The translations under genes were made by a program, and so were the position numbers. This document shows positions 33,801 to 42,030 of a stretch of 64,000 bases of DNA, piece after piece. Position 1 is the first letter of the stretch, and the number at the start of each line of letters is the position of its first letter. The stretch is from an uncultured Caldilineaceae bacterium (GTDB taxonomy: Bacteria > Chloroflexota > Anaerolineae > Caldilineales > Caldilineaceae), in contig CATOTS010000002.1 of assembly GCA_951813625.1 (NCBI GenBank), positions 1 to 64,000 of the forward strand, given 5' to 3'. The notes under the pieces are model-generated. The model was given only the letters and a program-made list of their open reading frames with translations, had not been told where the DNA came from and did no database searches.

Positions 33801-34760
33801 ATGTCAGACGAACGCTTCTTTGTGACCGGCGCGCTGGGCTGTCTGGGTGCGTGGGTTGTGCGCAATCTAATCGACGAAGAGGTCGGTATCACCGTCTACG
33901 ACCTGGGTTCCAGCCTTCACCGGCTGGAACTGTTGTTGGAGCCGGAGGAAATCGCGCAGATTCAGTTTATCAAGGATGACATTACCGACACCGAGGCGGT
34001 CGCGCGTGCAGTCGGGGAGAGCGGGGCCAACCGCATCGTCCATCTTGCCGCGTTGCAGGTGCCCTTCTGCAAGGCCAATCCTCCGCTTGGCGCCGCCGTG
34101 AATGTCGTCGGCACGGTGAATGTGTTCGAGGCGGCCAAACAGGAGGGAATTTCCCCGGTCGTCTACGCCAGCAGCATGGCCGTATACGGCGGCGCCGACC
34201 TTTACGGACCGGAGGTCGAGGATGACGACCCCCTCCACCCGCTGAATCTCTACGGCGTATACAAGAGCGCCAACGAGGGCACGGCGCGCATCTACTGGCA
34301 GGATGAAGGCATTGCAAGCCTGGCGCTGCGGCCCTATACGGTCTACGGCCCGGCGCGCGATCAGGGCATGACTTCGACGCCGACGCAGGCGATGCTGGCC
34401 GCGGCCAAAGGCGAGCCGTATCACATCTCTTTCGGCGGCACCTGCGGCTACCAGTACGCCGACGACGTGGCGCGCACCTTCATCGCACTCGCGCGCCAGC
34501 CCTACGAAGGCGCGTCGGTCTTCAATATCCGCGGCAGTGTCGCCCACATGTCGCAGGTCGTGGACGCCATCGTCGCCGCCGAGCCGGGCGCGGCAGGCCG
34601 CATTACCTACGAAAAAACGCCCTTGCCCTTCGCCGAGGCGCAGGATGAACGGCCGCTACAGGGCCTGTTGCACGATGTGCCGTACACGCCCTTGACAGAA
34701 GGCGTGGCGCGCACGGTGGCCCATTTCCGGCAGGCGCTCGCAACCGGCAAGATAACATAG
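33801..34760 (+). CDS. NAD-dependent epimerase/dehydratase (extended SDR)
   Basis: 319 residues from MSDERFFVTGALGCLGAWVV (TGxxGxxG NAD site); the open frame upstream to 33708 has no family match. VYASSMAVYGG provides the catalytic Ser region and YGVYKSANEG the Tyr-x3-Lys pair. ALRPYTVYGPARDQGMTSTPTQ is the usual nucleotide-sugar enzyme segment. It interconverts or oxidises sugar derivatives, free or nucleotide-bound. It precedes the FAH-family gene by 87 bp on the same strand, suggesting a shared route such as uronate or aldonate breakdown. Exact substrate unknown. Confidence 0.91.
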   Translation: MSDERFFVTGALGCLGAWVVRNLIDEEVGITVYDLGSSLHRLELLLEPEEIAQIQFIKDDITDTEAVARAVGESGANRIVHLAALQVPFCKANPPLGAAVNVVGTVNVFEAAKQEGISPVVYASSMAVYGGADLYGPEVEDDDPLHPLNLYGVYKSANEGTARIYWQDEGIASLALRPYTVYGPARDQGMTSTPTQAMLAAAKGEPYHISFGGTCGYQYADDVARTFIALARQPYEGASVFNIRGSVAHMSQVVDAIVAAEPGAAGRITYEKTPLPFAEAQDERPLQGLLHDVPYTPLTEGVARTVAHFRQALATGKIT

Positions 34761-34847
34761 CATATACCCCCAACAGTCCCGCCCAAAGCGTCCTCTTGGC
34801 GCGGGGCGCGTCCAACAACACCCTAACCTTCAACGAGGAGCGGATCA

Positions 34848-35654
34848 ATGAGATGGCTGCGGTTTGAACACAACGGGAAAACGGTGTACGGCGTGGCCAG
34901 CGGCGACACCATCGAAGTCACCGACGCTAGCTGGTGCGACATTCTGGCCGGCAAGACAGGTACGGTAAGAGACTCGGTCGACAGGGGCAGTGTGAAGCTG
35001 CTGAGCCCGATGGATAGGCCGGGCAAGCTCGTCGCCATTGGACTCAACTACCTGGACCACTGTCGCGAGACCAACACGCCTCCCCCGGACCGCCCCGTGA
35101 TTTTCACCAAGTTCACGACCAGCATCGTCGGCCCCGGCGATGAAATCGTCTGGGATCCGGCCCTAACCGCCAAGGTGGACTACGAAGCTGAACTGGCCGC
35201 GGTGATCGGCAAGACTGCGCGCCACGTGAGCCGGGCCGACGCGCTCGACTATGTGGCCGGCTACACCTGCTCCAACGATGTCAGCGCCCGCGATCTGCAG
35301 CTGGGCGACCCCCAATGGATCCGGGGAAAGAGCCTGGACACCTTCTGCCCCATCGGTCCCGCCTTCATCACAGCCGACGAGATTCCGGATCCGCAGGTCC
35401 TCGACATCCGCTGTCTCCTCAACGGTGAAGTGATGCAGGAAAGCAACACGCGCGAGATGATTTTTGGCGTGGCCGAGCTGATCGAGTTCAGTTCAGCTGC
35501 CTTCACGCTCGAGCCGGGTGACGTCATTCTCACCGGCACGCCGCACGGCGTTGGCCTGGGCCGCGACCCGCAGGTCTGGATGCAGGACGGCGATACGGTC
35601 GTCATCGAGATCGAGAAGCTGGGACGGCTGGAAAACACCTGCCGCATGGTCTGA
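34848..35654 (+). CDS. Fumarylacetoacetate hydrolase (FAH) superfamily protein
   Basis: 268 residues with N-terminal FAH_N-like domain and catalytic core. GLNYLDHCRETNTPPPDRPVIF is the family entrance motif. Metal ligands can be placed at E113 and E115 (DYEAELA) and D144 (CSNDVSARDLQ), and GTPHGVGLGRDPQVWMQDGD is the closing loop. Members hydrolyse or decarboxylate beta-diketo acids, dehydrate 2-keto-3-deoxy sugar acids, or act as acylpyruvases. With the adjacent epimerase, dehydration of a 2-keto-3-deoxy aldonate is a reasonable inference. GAGGAG lies 7 bp before the ATG. Confidence 0.92.
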   Translation: MRWLRFEHNGKTVYGVASGDTIEVTDASWCDILAGKTGTVRDSVDRGSVKLLSPMDRPGKLVAIGLNYLDHCRETNTPPPDRPVIFTKFTTSIVGPGDEIVWDPALTAKVDYEAELAAVIGKTARHVSRADALDYVAGYTCSNDVSARDLQLGDPQWIRGKSLDTFCPIGPAFITADEIPDPQVLDIRCLLNGEVMQESNTREMIFGVAELIEFSSAAFTLEPGDVILTGTPHGVGLGRDPQVWMQDGDTVVIEIEKLGRLENTCRMV

Positions 35655-35818
35655 CCGCGGGTGAGCCGGTCGGCAGTGTCTCCTGGCATTGCAGCTTTGA
35701 TTGAATCCGTCTTCCTTGGAGGCCTCGGCGACTGCCGGGGCCTCGTGCTTGCCTGGCCGGGCTCTCAAGCTCTGGTCGCCCCTCCAAAACTGCAACCAAT
35801 CGCCGCTCGCCAGCGGCC

Positions 35819-36118
35819 CCGTTCTCTCCCATTACGCTTTCCTGTATCCTTTTGAGCGGTCGGGCCTTCGGCCCTCCCTTGTGCGGGGGGACTCCCCCCG
35901 CAACGCCCCCTGATGTTCTCCCCCCGCCGGGTGTGGGGTCAATGCAGCCCTGCGCAACCGGCGGCCCAACGCGCCGCCCCTAAATCGGCGAACGCCGCAG
36001 CCACCGTAGGGGCAGGCCTTGTGCCTGCCCTGTGCCCCCCAAAGCTGGTAGACTACTCAGCCGCGGCCGGCACGATGTCCCCGCCAGTCGATTCCCACCC
36101 CAATAGTGGGCTGCACCC
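35819..36118 (+). repeat. Dispersed repeat R2, copy B
   Basis: 300 bp aligning with the reverse complement of 7387-7702 through the same ordered blocks (CCGTTCTCT, GGTCGGGCCTTCGGCCCTCC, the TGCGGGGGGA/TCCCCCCGCA palindrome at about 35881-35901, GTGTGGGGTCAATGCAGCC, CACCGTAGGGGCAGGC, CGATTCCC, AGTGGG). Short ORFs inside have no recognisable content. It fills most of the 582-bp gap between the FAH gene and 36237; the remainder holds no gene that I can see. Confidence 0.7.
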
Positions 36119-36236
36119 TTCCAGCACGACACTTAACTGTAGCAAGTTATTATGGTAGAGTAGAATCGCATGAGGGACGGGGACTACGATTCCCATTCCC
36201 ACGACCAGGGTCATTCGCTCCGATCGGGAACATCAG

Positions 36237-37457
36237 GTGAATCGACAAACTTGCTTCCTGCAGTCGTTCGTTGTTGCCCTCTCGTCTGTCGCCGTGTTCG
36301 TCCTCAGCGCCTGCTTCGCGTCGCAACGGACTGGCAACGCTGACAATGATGCAGCGATGGAAGGCTCAGATCGGGGCGGGACTGCGCAGGTCGGGCCGGT
36401 TATCGAGACCGTCCTGACCGGTCTGGACAATCCACGCGGCGTCGTTGTCCTGCCGGACGGTTCGCTGATGGTGGCGGAGGCCGGTACCGGTAACGACGCG
36501 CCCCAGGAGTGGAGCGGCAAGCTCACGCACTTCCAGGACACCAACCGCGATGGCGACTTCAGTGATGAGGGCGAGCGCGTCATCTGGCTGGACCACCTGC
36601 CCACCTATAACGCGCTCCAGGAGTACACTTCGCGGCGGGATGAGGTTGGAGGGCCCGGGGACCTTTTGCGGCACACCGACGGCCACCTCTATCTCAGCGT
36701 TGACGGCGGCCATGAACGCGTCGGTCTCTACGAGATCAGCCCCTATAAGCACATGGGCCCCAGTCTCTCCGCGCGCGGCAACATGAACGGCATTACTTTC
36801 GCGCGCGATCACTCCCATATCTATCTGGCGGAGAGCACTGCCAACGCCCTCTCCATCCTAAGTATCGAGGACGGCGAGCACCGCCAGGTCACTCATTTTG
36901 GCGCGCTCGCCAGCGGCCAGCAGTCGGTCCCGGCCGGCGTGGCCGTGGACCCGCGCAACGGCGATCTGCTCGTAGCCCTTTTCTCCGGCATGGTTTGGCT
37001 GGAGGACGGGGTTATCCCATTCATTCCGGGCGACAGTGTGGTCGTGCGCGTCGACCCCGAAACCGGAGCGATTGAAGACGCGGTCCTGGGTCTGACAACC
37101 GCGATCGACGTGGCCGTCGACCAGGACGGCAACATCTACGTCGTTGAGATGTCCAGCGACCACGCCGATCCGCTCGACCCCGCGCACGACCTGTTCGACC
37201 CGGACCAGCCTCCTCTCCACGGCGGCTACCTGCGCTTCAGCGGGCGCGTAAGCCGTTACGCGCCTGACGGCGGCGACCAACTGGTCCTGGCCGACGGCCT
37301 CGACATGCCCACGAACATCACCCTCGCGCCCGACGGATCGCTCTACGTATCGACCGGCCAGGGCACCCCCAATCGCCCGATACCGGGGCCGGACGGTCCC
37401 ACGCGCATCGTCGGCGAGGTCATCCGAATCCGCCTGCCTGGCGCGGATTCGCGCTGA
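36237..37457 (+). CDS. ScyD/ScyE-family beta-propeller lipoprotein
   Basis: 406 residues from a GTG start. The N-terminus (FLQSFVVALSSVAVFVLSAC) is a lipoprotein signal, so the protein is probably anchored outside the membrane. The body is a repeat of propeller blades, each with a GxxVxPDGSLxVAE-like strand: NPRGVVVLPDGSLMVAEAG, AIDVAVDQDGNIYVVEM and PTNITLAPDGSLYVSTGQGT. DTNRDGDFSDEGE looks like an EF-hand type calcium loop. The layout matches the ScyD/ScyE family (related to PQQ sugar dehydrogenase and NHL propellers), members of which lie in scytonemin gene clusters in cyanobacteria but are widespread elsewhere. Its substrate or partner is unknown. Confidence 0.82.
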   Translation: MNRQTCFLQSFVVALSSVAVFVLSACFASQRTGNADNDAAMEGSDRGGTAQVGPVIETVLTGLDNPRGVVVLPDGSLMVAEAGTGNDAPQEWSGKLTHFQDTNRDGDFSDEGERVIWLDHLPTYNALQEYTSRRDEVGGPGDLLRHTDGHLYLSVDGGHERVGLYEISPYKHMGPSLSARGNMNGITFARDHSHIYLAESTANALSILSIEDGEHRQVTHFGALASGQQSVPAGVAVDPRNGDLLVALFSGMVWLEDGVIPFIPGDSVVVRVDPETGAIEDAVLGLTTAIDVAVDQDGNIYVVEMSSDHADPLDPAHDLFDPDQPPLHGGYLRFSGRVSRYAPDGGDQLVLADGLDMPTNITLAPDGSLYVSTGQGTPNRPIPGPDGPTRIVGEVIRIRLPGADSR

Positions 37458-37478
37458 ACTGCCCTCTGCTCTGACACT

Positions 37479-38642
37479 CTACGCGATGGGATGCGCGTGC
37501 AGCACCTCTTCCACGATCTCGACGCCCCAGCCGGGCCCTGATGGGACGGTCATGTAGCCGTCTTTGATCTCGGGCGCGTCCGCCACCATCTCATCCTTCC
37601 ACGGTACATCGTCAATGTCGATCTCCATGATCTTCACATTGGGCAGGACCGCGCACAGGCTGGCGCTGATAAAGGAGGACAGATGGCTGTAGTAGTTGTG
37701 CGGTGCGATGTTCATCTGGAAGGTCTGCGCAAGTTCCCCGACCCGCTTCGAAGGGCCGAAGCCGTTCCAGGGCACGTCGATCATCAGATAATCTGAGGCG
37801 CGAGCCTGGAGATACGGCAGATACTGACGCTCATAGTAGAGGGTTTCTCCGGTGCAGATACGCGTGCTGGTCTTGCGCCGCACTTCAGCCAGGGCTTCCG
37901 GCTCGTACATGTCGATCTCCAGCCACATCAGGTGGAGTGGCTCCAGGGCGCGGGCGATCTCCAGGCAGCTTTCCGGTTTGAAGTTGAAGTTGAGGTCCAG
38001 CAGAAGGTCGAACTGGGGGCCAACCGCGTCGCGGAAGGTGCCCATCTGAGTGACGATGTGGTCGATCAGTTCGTTTGACGCGACCTGGTCTGTCGTGGCG
38101 CCGGGTTGGCGTCCCGGAAAATAGACATCGCCCGGATCGCCCGGAAAGAGAATATTAGTCTTGAGCGCGGTGAAGCCCTTGGAAACGACCTCCCGTCCGA
38201 GCGCGGCCACGTCCTCCATCGTGCGCAGCGGCGGCGTGCCCATCAGCTCGTGCACGCGAATGCGGCTTGTACCGCAGTGGGACCAGTAGACGCGCACTTT
38301 ATCGCGCAGCGGGCCGCCGAACAGTTCGGCCACCGAACAGCCGCGCGCCCGCGCGGCAATGTCCACCAGAGCCAGCTCGATGCCGGCAATCGCCTTGGCG
38401 CCGATGCCGCCGGGGCTGGACTGCAGCGCGCGGTACATGTCCCACCAGCGCTGTTCAAACGCTCTCGGGTCGCGGCCGAGCACCAGAGGCGTCAGGTCGC
38501 GGACGGTGCCGGCCACACCATGCGCGGCCTGGTCGCTGCACTCGCCCCAGCCGGTGACGCCCTCGTCCGTTTCCACCTTGACGAAAATCCAGTAGCGCCA
38601 ACCCGCGTCGACGACAATCGGTGTAACTGCTGTGATCTGCAT
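37479..38642 (-). CDS. Mandelate racemase/muconate lactonizing enzyme (enolase superfamily) dehydratase
   Basis: 387 residues. The N-terminal capping domain (about 1-115) has GVTGWGECSD; the barrel carries the three metal acids D216 (LLLDLNFN), E242 (WLEIDMYE) and E266 (CTGETLYY), followed by H315 (NIAPHNYY), the general acid/base expected for galactonate- or mannonate-type dehydratases. The first catalytic lysine motif reads KTN (161-163). The enzyme probably dehydrates a sugar acid to a 2-keto-3-deoxy acid, which would feed the aldolase and FAH-type genes in this window. AGGAGG precedes the ATG. It is divergent from the AraC-type regulator, a likely controller. Confidence 0.91.
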   Translation of the reverse strand: MQITAVTPIVVDAGWRYWIFVKVETDEGVTGWGECSDQAAHGVAGTVRDLTPLVLGRDPRAFEQRWWDMYRALQSSPGGIGAKAIAGIELALVDIAARARGCSVAELFGGPLRDKVRVYWSHCGTSRIRVHELMGTPPLRTMEDVAALGREVVSKGFTALKTNILFPGDPGDVYFPGRQPGATTDQVASNELIDHIVTQMGTFRDAVGPQFDLLLDLNFNFKPESCLEIARALEPLHLMWLEIDMYEPEALAEVRRKTSTRICTGETLYYERQYLPYLQARASDYLMIDVPWNGFGPSKRVGELAQTFQMNIAPHNYYSHLSSFISASLCAVLPNVKIMEIDIDDVPWKDEMVADAPEIKDGYMTVPSGPGWGVEIVEEVLHAHPIA

Positions 38643-38764
38643 AGAGAATTCCTCCTGTGGAACGGGCGCAGATGGAAGTCGACAGTGATCCTATTCGTGG
38701 AGATACGAGAAGTAAATACGCAGTTGACAGAAAGCGCAAGGATTGGATAGTTTGCCCGGACGCG

Positions 38765-38776
38765 TTCTGCTATACT
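38765..38776 (+). promoter_or_regulatory. Extended -10 promoter giving a probably leaderless araC-type message
   Basis: TTCTGCTATACT contains the extended motif TG-C-TATACT (-10 hexamer at 38771-38776). The ATG of the regulator begins 8 bp after the hexamer, at about the expected transcription start, and no Shine-Dalgarno sequence exists in between. The -35 region is weak; a separate TTGACA is at 38724-38729. Confidence 0.42.
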
Positions 38777-38783
38777 GCCGGCC

Positions 38784-40193
38784 ATGATGACACAGCAGGC
38801 GAGGCAGACGCGCGAGGAGACGATCCTCCACCATCGTGAACGGCTCAATGCAGTGCTCCTGCACATCCAGGAAAACCTCGATGCCAGGCTGACCATCGAG
38901 GCTCTGTCTGCGGTGGCCGGCTTTTCGCCTTTTCACTTTCATCGCATCTTTGCCGCCTATCTGCAGGAGACCGCGAGCGACTACGTACGCCGCATCCGCC
39001 TCGAGTGGGCGGCCCGGCGGCTGATATTCGGTGAGGAGCCGGTCACAGAGATCGGGCTGGCGGCGGGCTATGAAACGCCGGCAGCCTTTGGGAGGGCTTT
39101 CAAGAGGCGTTTTGACGAAAGCCCGCGCAGCTTTCGCGAACAGCGGCGTTCGGCCCTTTACATTAGCAATTGGGAGCCGCTCCTCCTGCAACCTGAAATC
39201 ATTCGACGGCCGGATCGAAGACTCGCCTATATCACATGCATTGGCGCTGAAGCTGATAGCGAGGCCGTCTGGCGCACCCTGCAACGACTCGCAGCCGAAG
39301 AGAGCTGTGAAGCAGTCTCCCAACCTGACTATGAGCACTCCTACGTTCACGTCTTTCGCGACCGCCCAGGGGAAGGTATCACGCCCGCTGAAAGGATGCG
39401 TGTGGACGCAGGCATCGTTTTGGCGGAGGGCGCTGCCTTCCAGCCGCAAGGGCAAGTCGGTCTGCAAGAGTTGGCAGGCGGGGTTTATGCAGTCTTCCGT
39501 CATCGGGGGCGCCGCCGTGAAGCATTGTGGCAGGCAATCTTCAAACGCTGGCTGCCGCAAAGCGAAGTGCGCCTGCGCGATGCGCCTCCTTACCAGGAAA
39601 CCGCTGCTGCGCCCGTAAGCGGCCGCGGTGGAGATGAAGCCGTCGCGATCCATATCCCGGTTTTCGGCTCCCTATATGAATTGCAGCATAAGTTAAAAGA
39701 CAAGGAGAAAGAGATGGCCCCGGAAGTGAGAGCGGCAGAGCTGCCGCACCGGCGCATGATCAGCATCACCCGCCACGTCTACATCGATGAACTGCACAAG
39801 CATCTGAACGATTCATTCGAAAGTTTGGCTCAGATTATCGACGAAGAGGGCGTGGAACGCGATGGACACCCTGTTGCCATCTATCATGGTCATGTCAACG
39901 AAGAGAACAACGGGCCCGTAGAGGTTGGCATCCCTGTCAAGGAGGTTCCTGCCATTGCCGCAGAGGTAGAAAGCAGGGACCTGACCGGCGGGTGCGTAGC
40001 ATACACGACGCTTACGCTGCGGCAGGCCCATTTTCCCGAAATTCTGGGGTACTACGATGCAGTCTATCGCTGGATGGAGGAAAACGGCCACAGGGCCGCC
40101 GCTTCCCCGAGTGAGGTCTACTTGACGCGGCCGATGGATGACGACGCGGAGATGGAACAGCCCTTCATGCAGATCGTCTGGCCCTACGAATAG
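38784..40193 (+). CDS. AraC-family transcription regulator with two GyrI-like effector domains
   Basis: 469 residues. The N-terminal 25-115 holds two AraC helix-turn-helix units (LTIEALSAVAGFSPFHFHRIF and VTEIGLAAGYETPAAFGRAFKRRF). A first GyrI-like effector-binding domain follows (about 140-305, IIRRPDRRLAYITCIGA to DEAVAIHIPV), then a linker KDKEKEM and a second GyrI-like domain (about 313-468, LPHRRMISITRHVYIDELHK to FMQIVWPYE). AraC proteins with one such domain are near 290 residues; two in one chain is unusual and suggests fusion with a separate GyrI-like gene. It probably senses a small hydrophobic or cationic compound. It is divergent from the enolase-superfamily gene and ends at a bidirectional hairpin. 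Confidence 0.9.
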   Translation: MMTQQARQTREETILHHRERLNAVLLHIQENLDARLTIEALSAVAGFSPFHFHRIFAAYLQETASDYVRRIRLEWAARRLIFGEEPVTEIGLAAGYETPAAFGRAFKRRFDESPRSFREQRRSALYISNWEPLLLQPEIIRRPDRRLAYITCIGAEADSEAVWRTLQRLAAEESCEAVSQPDYEHSYVHVFRDRPGEGITPAERMRVDAGIVLAEGAAFQPQGQVGLQELAGGVYAVFRHRGRRREALWQAIFKRWLPQSEVRLRDAPPYQETAAAPVSGRGGDEAVAIHIPVFGSLYELQHKLKDKEKEMAPEVRAAELPHRRMISITRHVYIDELHKHLNDSFESLAQIIDEEGVERDGHPVAIYHGHVNEENNGPVEVGIPVKEVPAIAAEVESRDLTGGCVAYTTLTLRQAHFPEILGYYDAVYRWMEENGHRAAASPSEVYLTRPMDDDAEMEQPFMQIVWPYE

Positions 40194-40207
40194 GTCCTGC
40201 CCGCGAA

Positions 40208-40257
40208 GGAGGAGTGGAATGCAACACGTGAGAAGCGTTTCTCACTTTCACTCCTCC
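40208..40257. terminator. Nested hairpin between convergent genes, probable bidirectional terminator
   Basis: GGAGGAGTG (40208-40216) pairs with CACTCCTCC (40249-40257), and inside it GTGAGAA (40228-40234) pairs with TTCTCAC (40239-40245) around a 4-nt loop. It lies between the stops of the AraC-type gene (plus) and a PhyH gene (minus). It has no long T-run on either strand, but its position strongly suggests transcript ends. Confidence 0.6.
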
Positions 40258-40279
40258 CTCCTCACCCCTGAAAGTCTGG

Positions 40280-41122
40280 CTAGTCCGCCTCCGCGGGGCT
40301 GTGCTCTCGCAGCCATGTGCGCAACGGCACGTCCTCGTCGGTCGGCGAAAAGCGGCCATTGGCGTTGACGCTCCAGCCCAGCAGCTGGCGGCGGACCGGG
40401 CTGCTGCCCTCCCACAGGTGGTCGACCGTCATGTCATCTTTGGTGCGTAACCAGCGGTAGCCGAATCCGTAAAACAGCACGCGGCGCGTGACATCGGACC
40501 AGTTGGGGCTGGCCGCGTGCCACAGGCGGCGATCGAAGAAGACGGCGTCTCCGGGCCTGGCCAGCACCGGCGTTGCTCCTTGCGGTTGTCCGATGCCGTC
40601 CTCAGGCCTGTCGATCTCGTCGCGCAAATGGCTGCGCGGCACCACCCAGAAGTTGCCCCTGCCCGGCTCGCTCGTGTCGGAGAGAAAGTAGGCTACCTTC
40701 AGCGAAAGGCGCGGCCGGGGATGGCTCTCCATCTCGAAATTGACGCGCCCGCTGTCCTGATGCCATCTGAATGTCTTGTCGTCAGGCGGCTCGCCATTCG
40801 GCGGTGTTACGATCAGGTGAGCGTGGTAGAGGTAGATATTCCAGCCCAGAATTCCCCATACCTTTGGCAATATGCGCTCATAATCGACCAGATCGATGAA
40901 GAACGGATCGTCCGGAATGAAGTTCGGGTAGAACAGCGCAGTGCGCGGGTCGTGACCTTCTTCCAGTTTGGCCTTGTGGATGCTTTTGGACAGGGCAGTT
41001 CCCTGCTCAACCTGCTCCGGCGAGAGGGCATTGCGGACGTAGATCAAGCCGGTCTCGTCGAATGTGCGGCGTTCCTCATCTGTCAGACGGTGCTTAAGGC
41101 AGGCGGGGTTGAGGGAATGCAT
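40280..41122 (-). CDS. PhyH-family Fe(II)/2-oxoglutarate dioxygenase
   Basis: 280 residues. The iron site is H121-Q-D123 (RWHQDSGR), the distal ligand H202 (RLWHAASPN) and the 2-oxoglutarate arginine R213 or R214. RGNFWVVPRSHLRDEI precedes the distal histidine. It hydroxylates an unknown small molecule. It is the last gene of the minus operon aldolase, AtuA-like, PhyH, PhyH, PhyH. GGAGA lies 7 bp before the ATG. Similarity to the two upstream PhyH proteins is only at family level, so the three are not simple duplicates. Confidence 0.92.
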   Translation of the reverse strand: MHSLNPACLKHRLTDEERRTFDETGLIYVRNALSPEQVEQGTALSKSIHKAKLEEGHDPRTALFYPNFIPDDPFFIDLVDYERILPKVWGILGWNIYLYHAHLIVTPPNGEPPDDKTFRWHQDSGRVNFEMESHPRPRLSLKVAYFLSDTSEPGRGNFWVVPRSHLRDEIDRPEDGIGQPQGATPVLARPGDAVFFDRRLWHAASPNWSDVTRRVLFYGFGYRWLRTKDDMTVDHLWEGSSPVRRQLLGWSVNANGRFSPTDEDVPLRTWLREHSPAEAD

Positions 41123-41186
41123 GTTCGAATCTCCAGGATATCGCTGTTGTTCACTTGCGGCCTGCGCGGGCTTCGAGGTCCCGCGT

Positions 41187-41990
41187 TCAGGCTGCGTAGT
41201 CCGTCTGCCACTTGCGCGGCGTGATCGGCTGCACGATTTCGCGCTGCGCGGGCGTCAGTCGCGCCATCAGTTCGGCGGACGGTACATAGCCGAAGCGGTG
41301 ACCGTAGATCTCCGGCACGTAGCGGAAGATAACCATGCGCCGTTCACCTGAATTGGTGCGTTCGGCTGACCCGTGGCAGAGAAAGTCGTTGAGCAGGAGA
41401 GCATCGCCGGCCTTCAGATGTACCTCAATTGCGCCTTCCAACAATTCGCCCGGCCCCTCGGAGATGCCGGCGCGGCTATCCTGCTGTGGGTGCGGAAAGT
41501 CTGAATTGTGGCTGCCCGGGACGACAACTGTGCCGCCATCGCCAGGTCCTACGTCGGTCAAGGCGACCAACAGCGAGAGGTAGCTGCAACACCACTGCTC
41601 CCGGTCTCGGCCTTTGCGTTTGCGCGAATCAGTAACATGGCCGCCGGAATGAACACCGATGTAGCCTCCCGGCCCGCGAATGTTCAGGAAGGCTTCGTGA
41701 ACGTAGGGACGGTGCCGCGGCCCAATGAAATGGCGCACCAGCTCGATCCAGGCAGGATGGTCGATCAGCTCCTCGAAGAGTTCGCCCCCTTCAATGATAT
41801 CCTGAAGGTTGGTGCCGTCGATGCCGCCGTAGGAATGTACGACGGTATTGCCAAACAGCTGTCCCGTTTTCAGCGGCGGCAGCTCATCGATCCAGCGGTT
41901 GGCCGCCTTCAAGTAGTCGGCGCTCAGTGCGTCCCTGACAATCATATATCCGTACAGGTCGAACTTGTACTCTTCCATCTGTGTGAGCAT
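41187..41990 (-). CDS. PhyH-family protein with HSG in place of the HxD iron motif
   Basis: 267 residues. The start is set at the second of two adjacent ATGs, 7 bp after AGGAG; the frame is open to 42134 but would overlap the next gene. The double-stranded beta-helix is clear: VALTDVGPGDGGTVVVPGSH, KAGDALLLNDFLCHGSAERT with distal H206, and R217-R218. At the proximal site, where H-x-D is expected, the chain reads YIGVHSGGHV, so the carboxylate is replaced by G116. Loss of that Asp is known in Fe/2-oxoglutarate halogenases, where chloride takes its place, but also in uncharacterised PhyH subgroups. Function is therefore open. Confidence 0.85.
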   Translation of the reverse strand: MLTQMEEYKFDLYGYMIVRDALSADYLKAANRWIDELPPLKTGQLFGNTVVHSYGGIDGTNLQDIIEGGELFEELIDHPAWIELVRHFIGPRHRPYVHEAFLNIRGPGGYIGVHSGGHVTDSRKRKGRDREQWCCSYLSLLVALTDVGPGDGGTVVVPGSHNSDFPHPQQDSRAGISEGPGELLEGAIEVHLKAGDALLLNDFLCHGSAERTNSGERRMVIFRYVPEIYGHRFGYVPSAELMARLTPAQREIVQPITPRKWQTDYAA

Positions 41991-42030
41991 CATCTGTCTC
42001 CTGTTGTCCGGCCGGCGTCTGTTTTTCGCT

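Noticed and set aside
36048..36065. GTAGACTACTCAGCCGCG near the right end of R2 copy B resembles the R1 terminal repeat
   Set aside because: R2 copy A has a diverged sequence there, no matching partner end or target duplication was found, and one base is inserted; probably chance or an old remnant.
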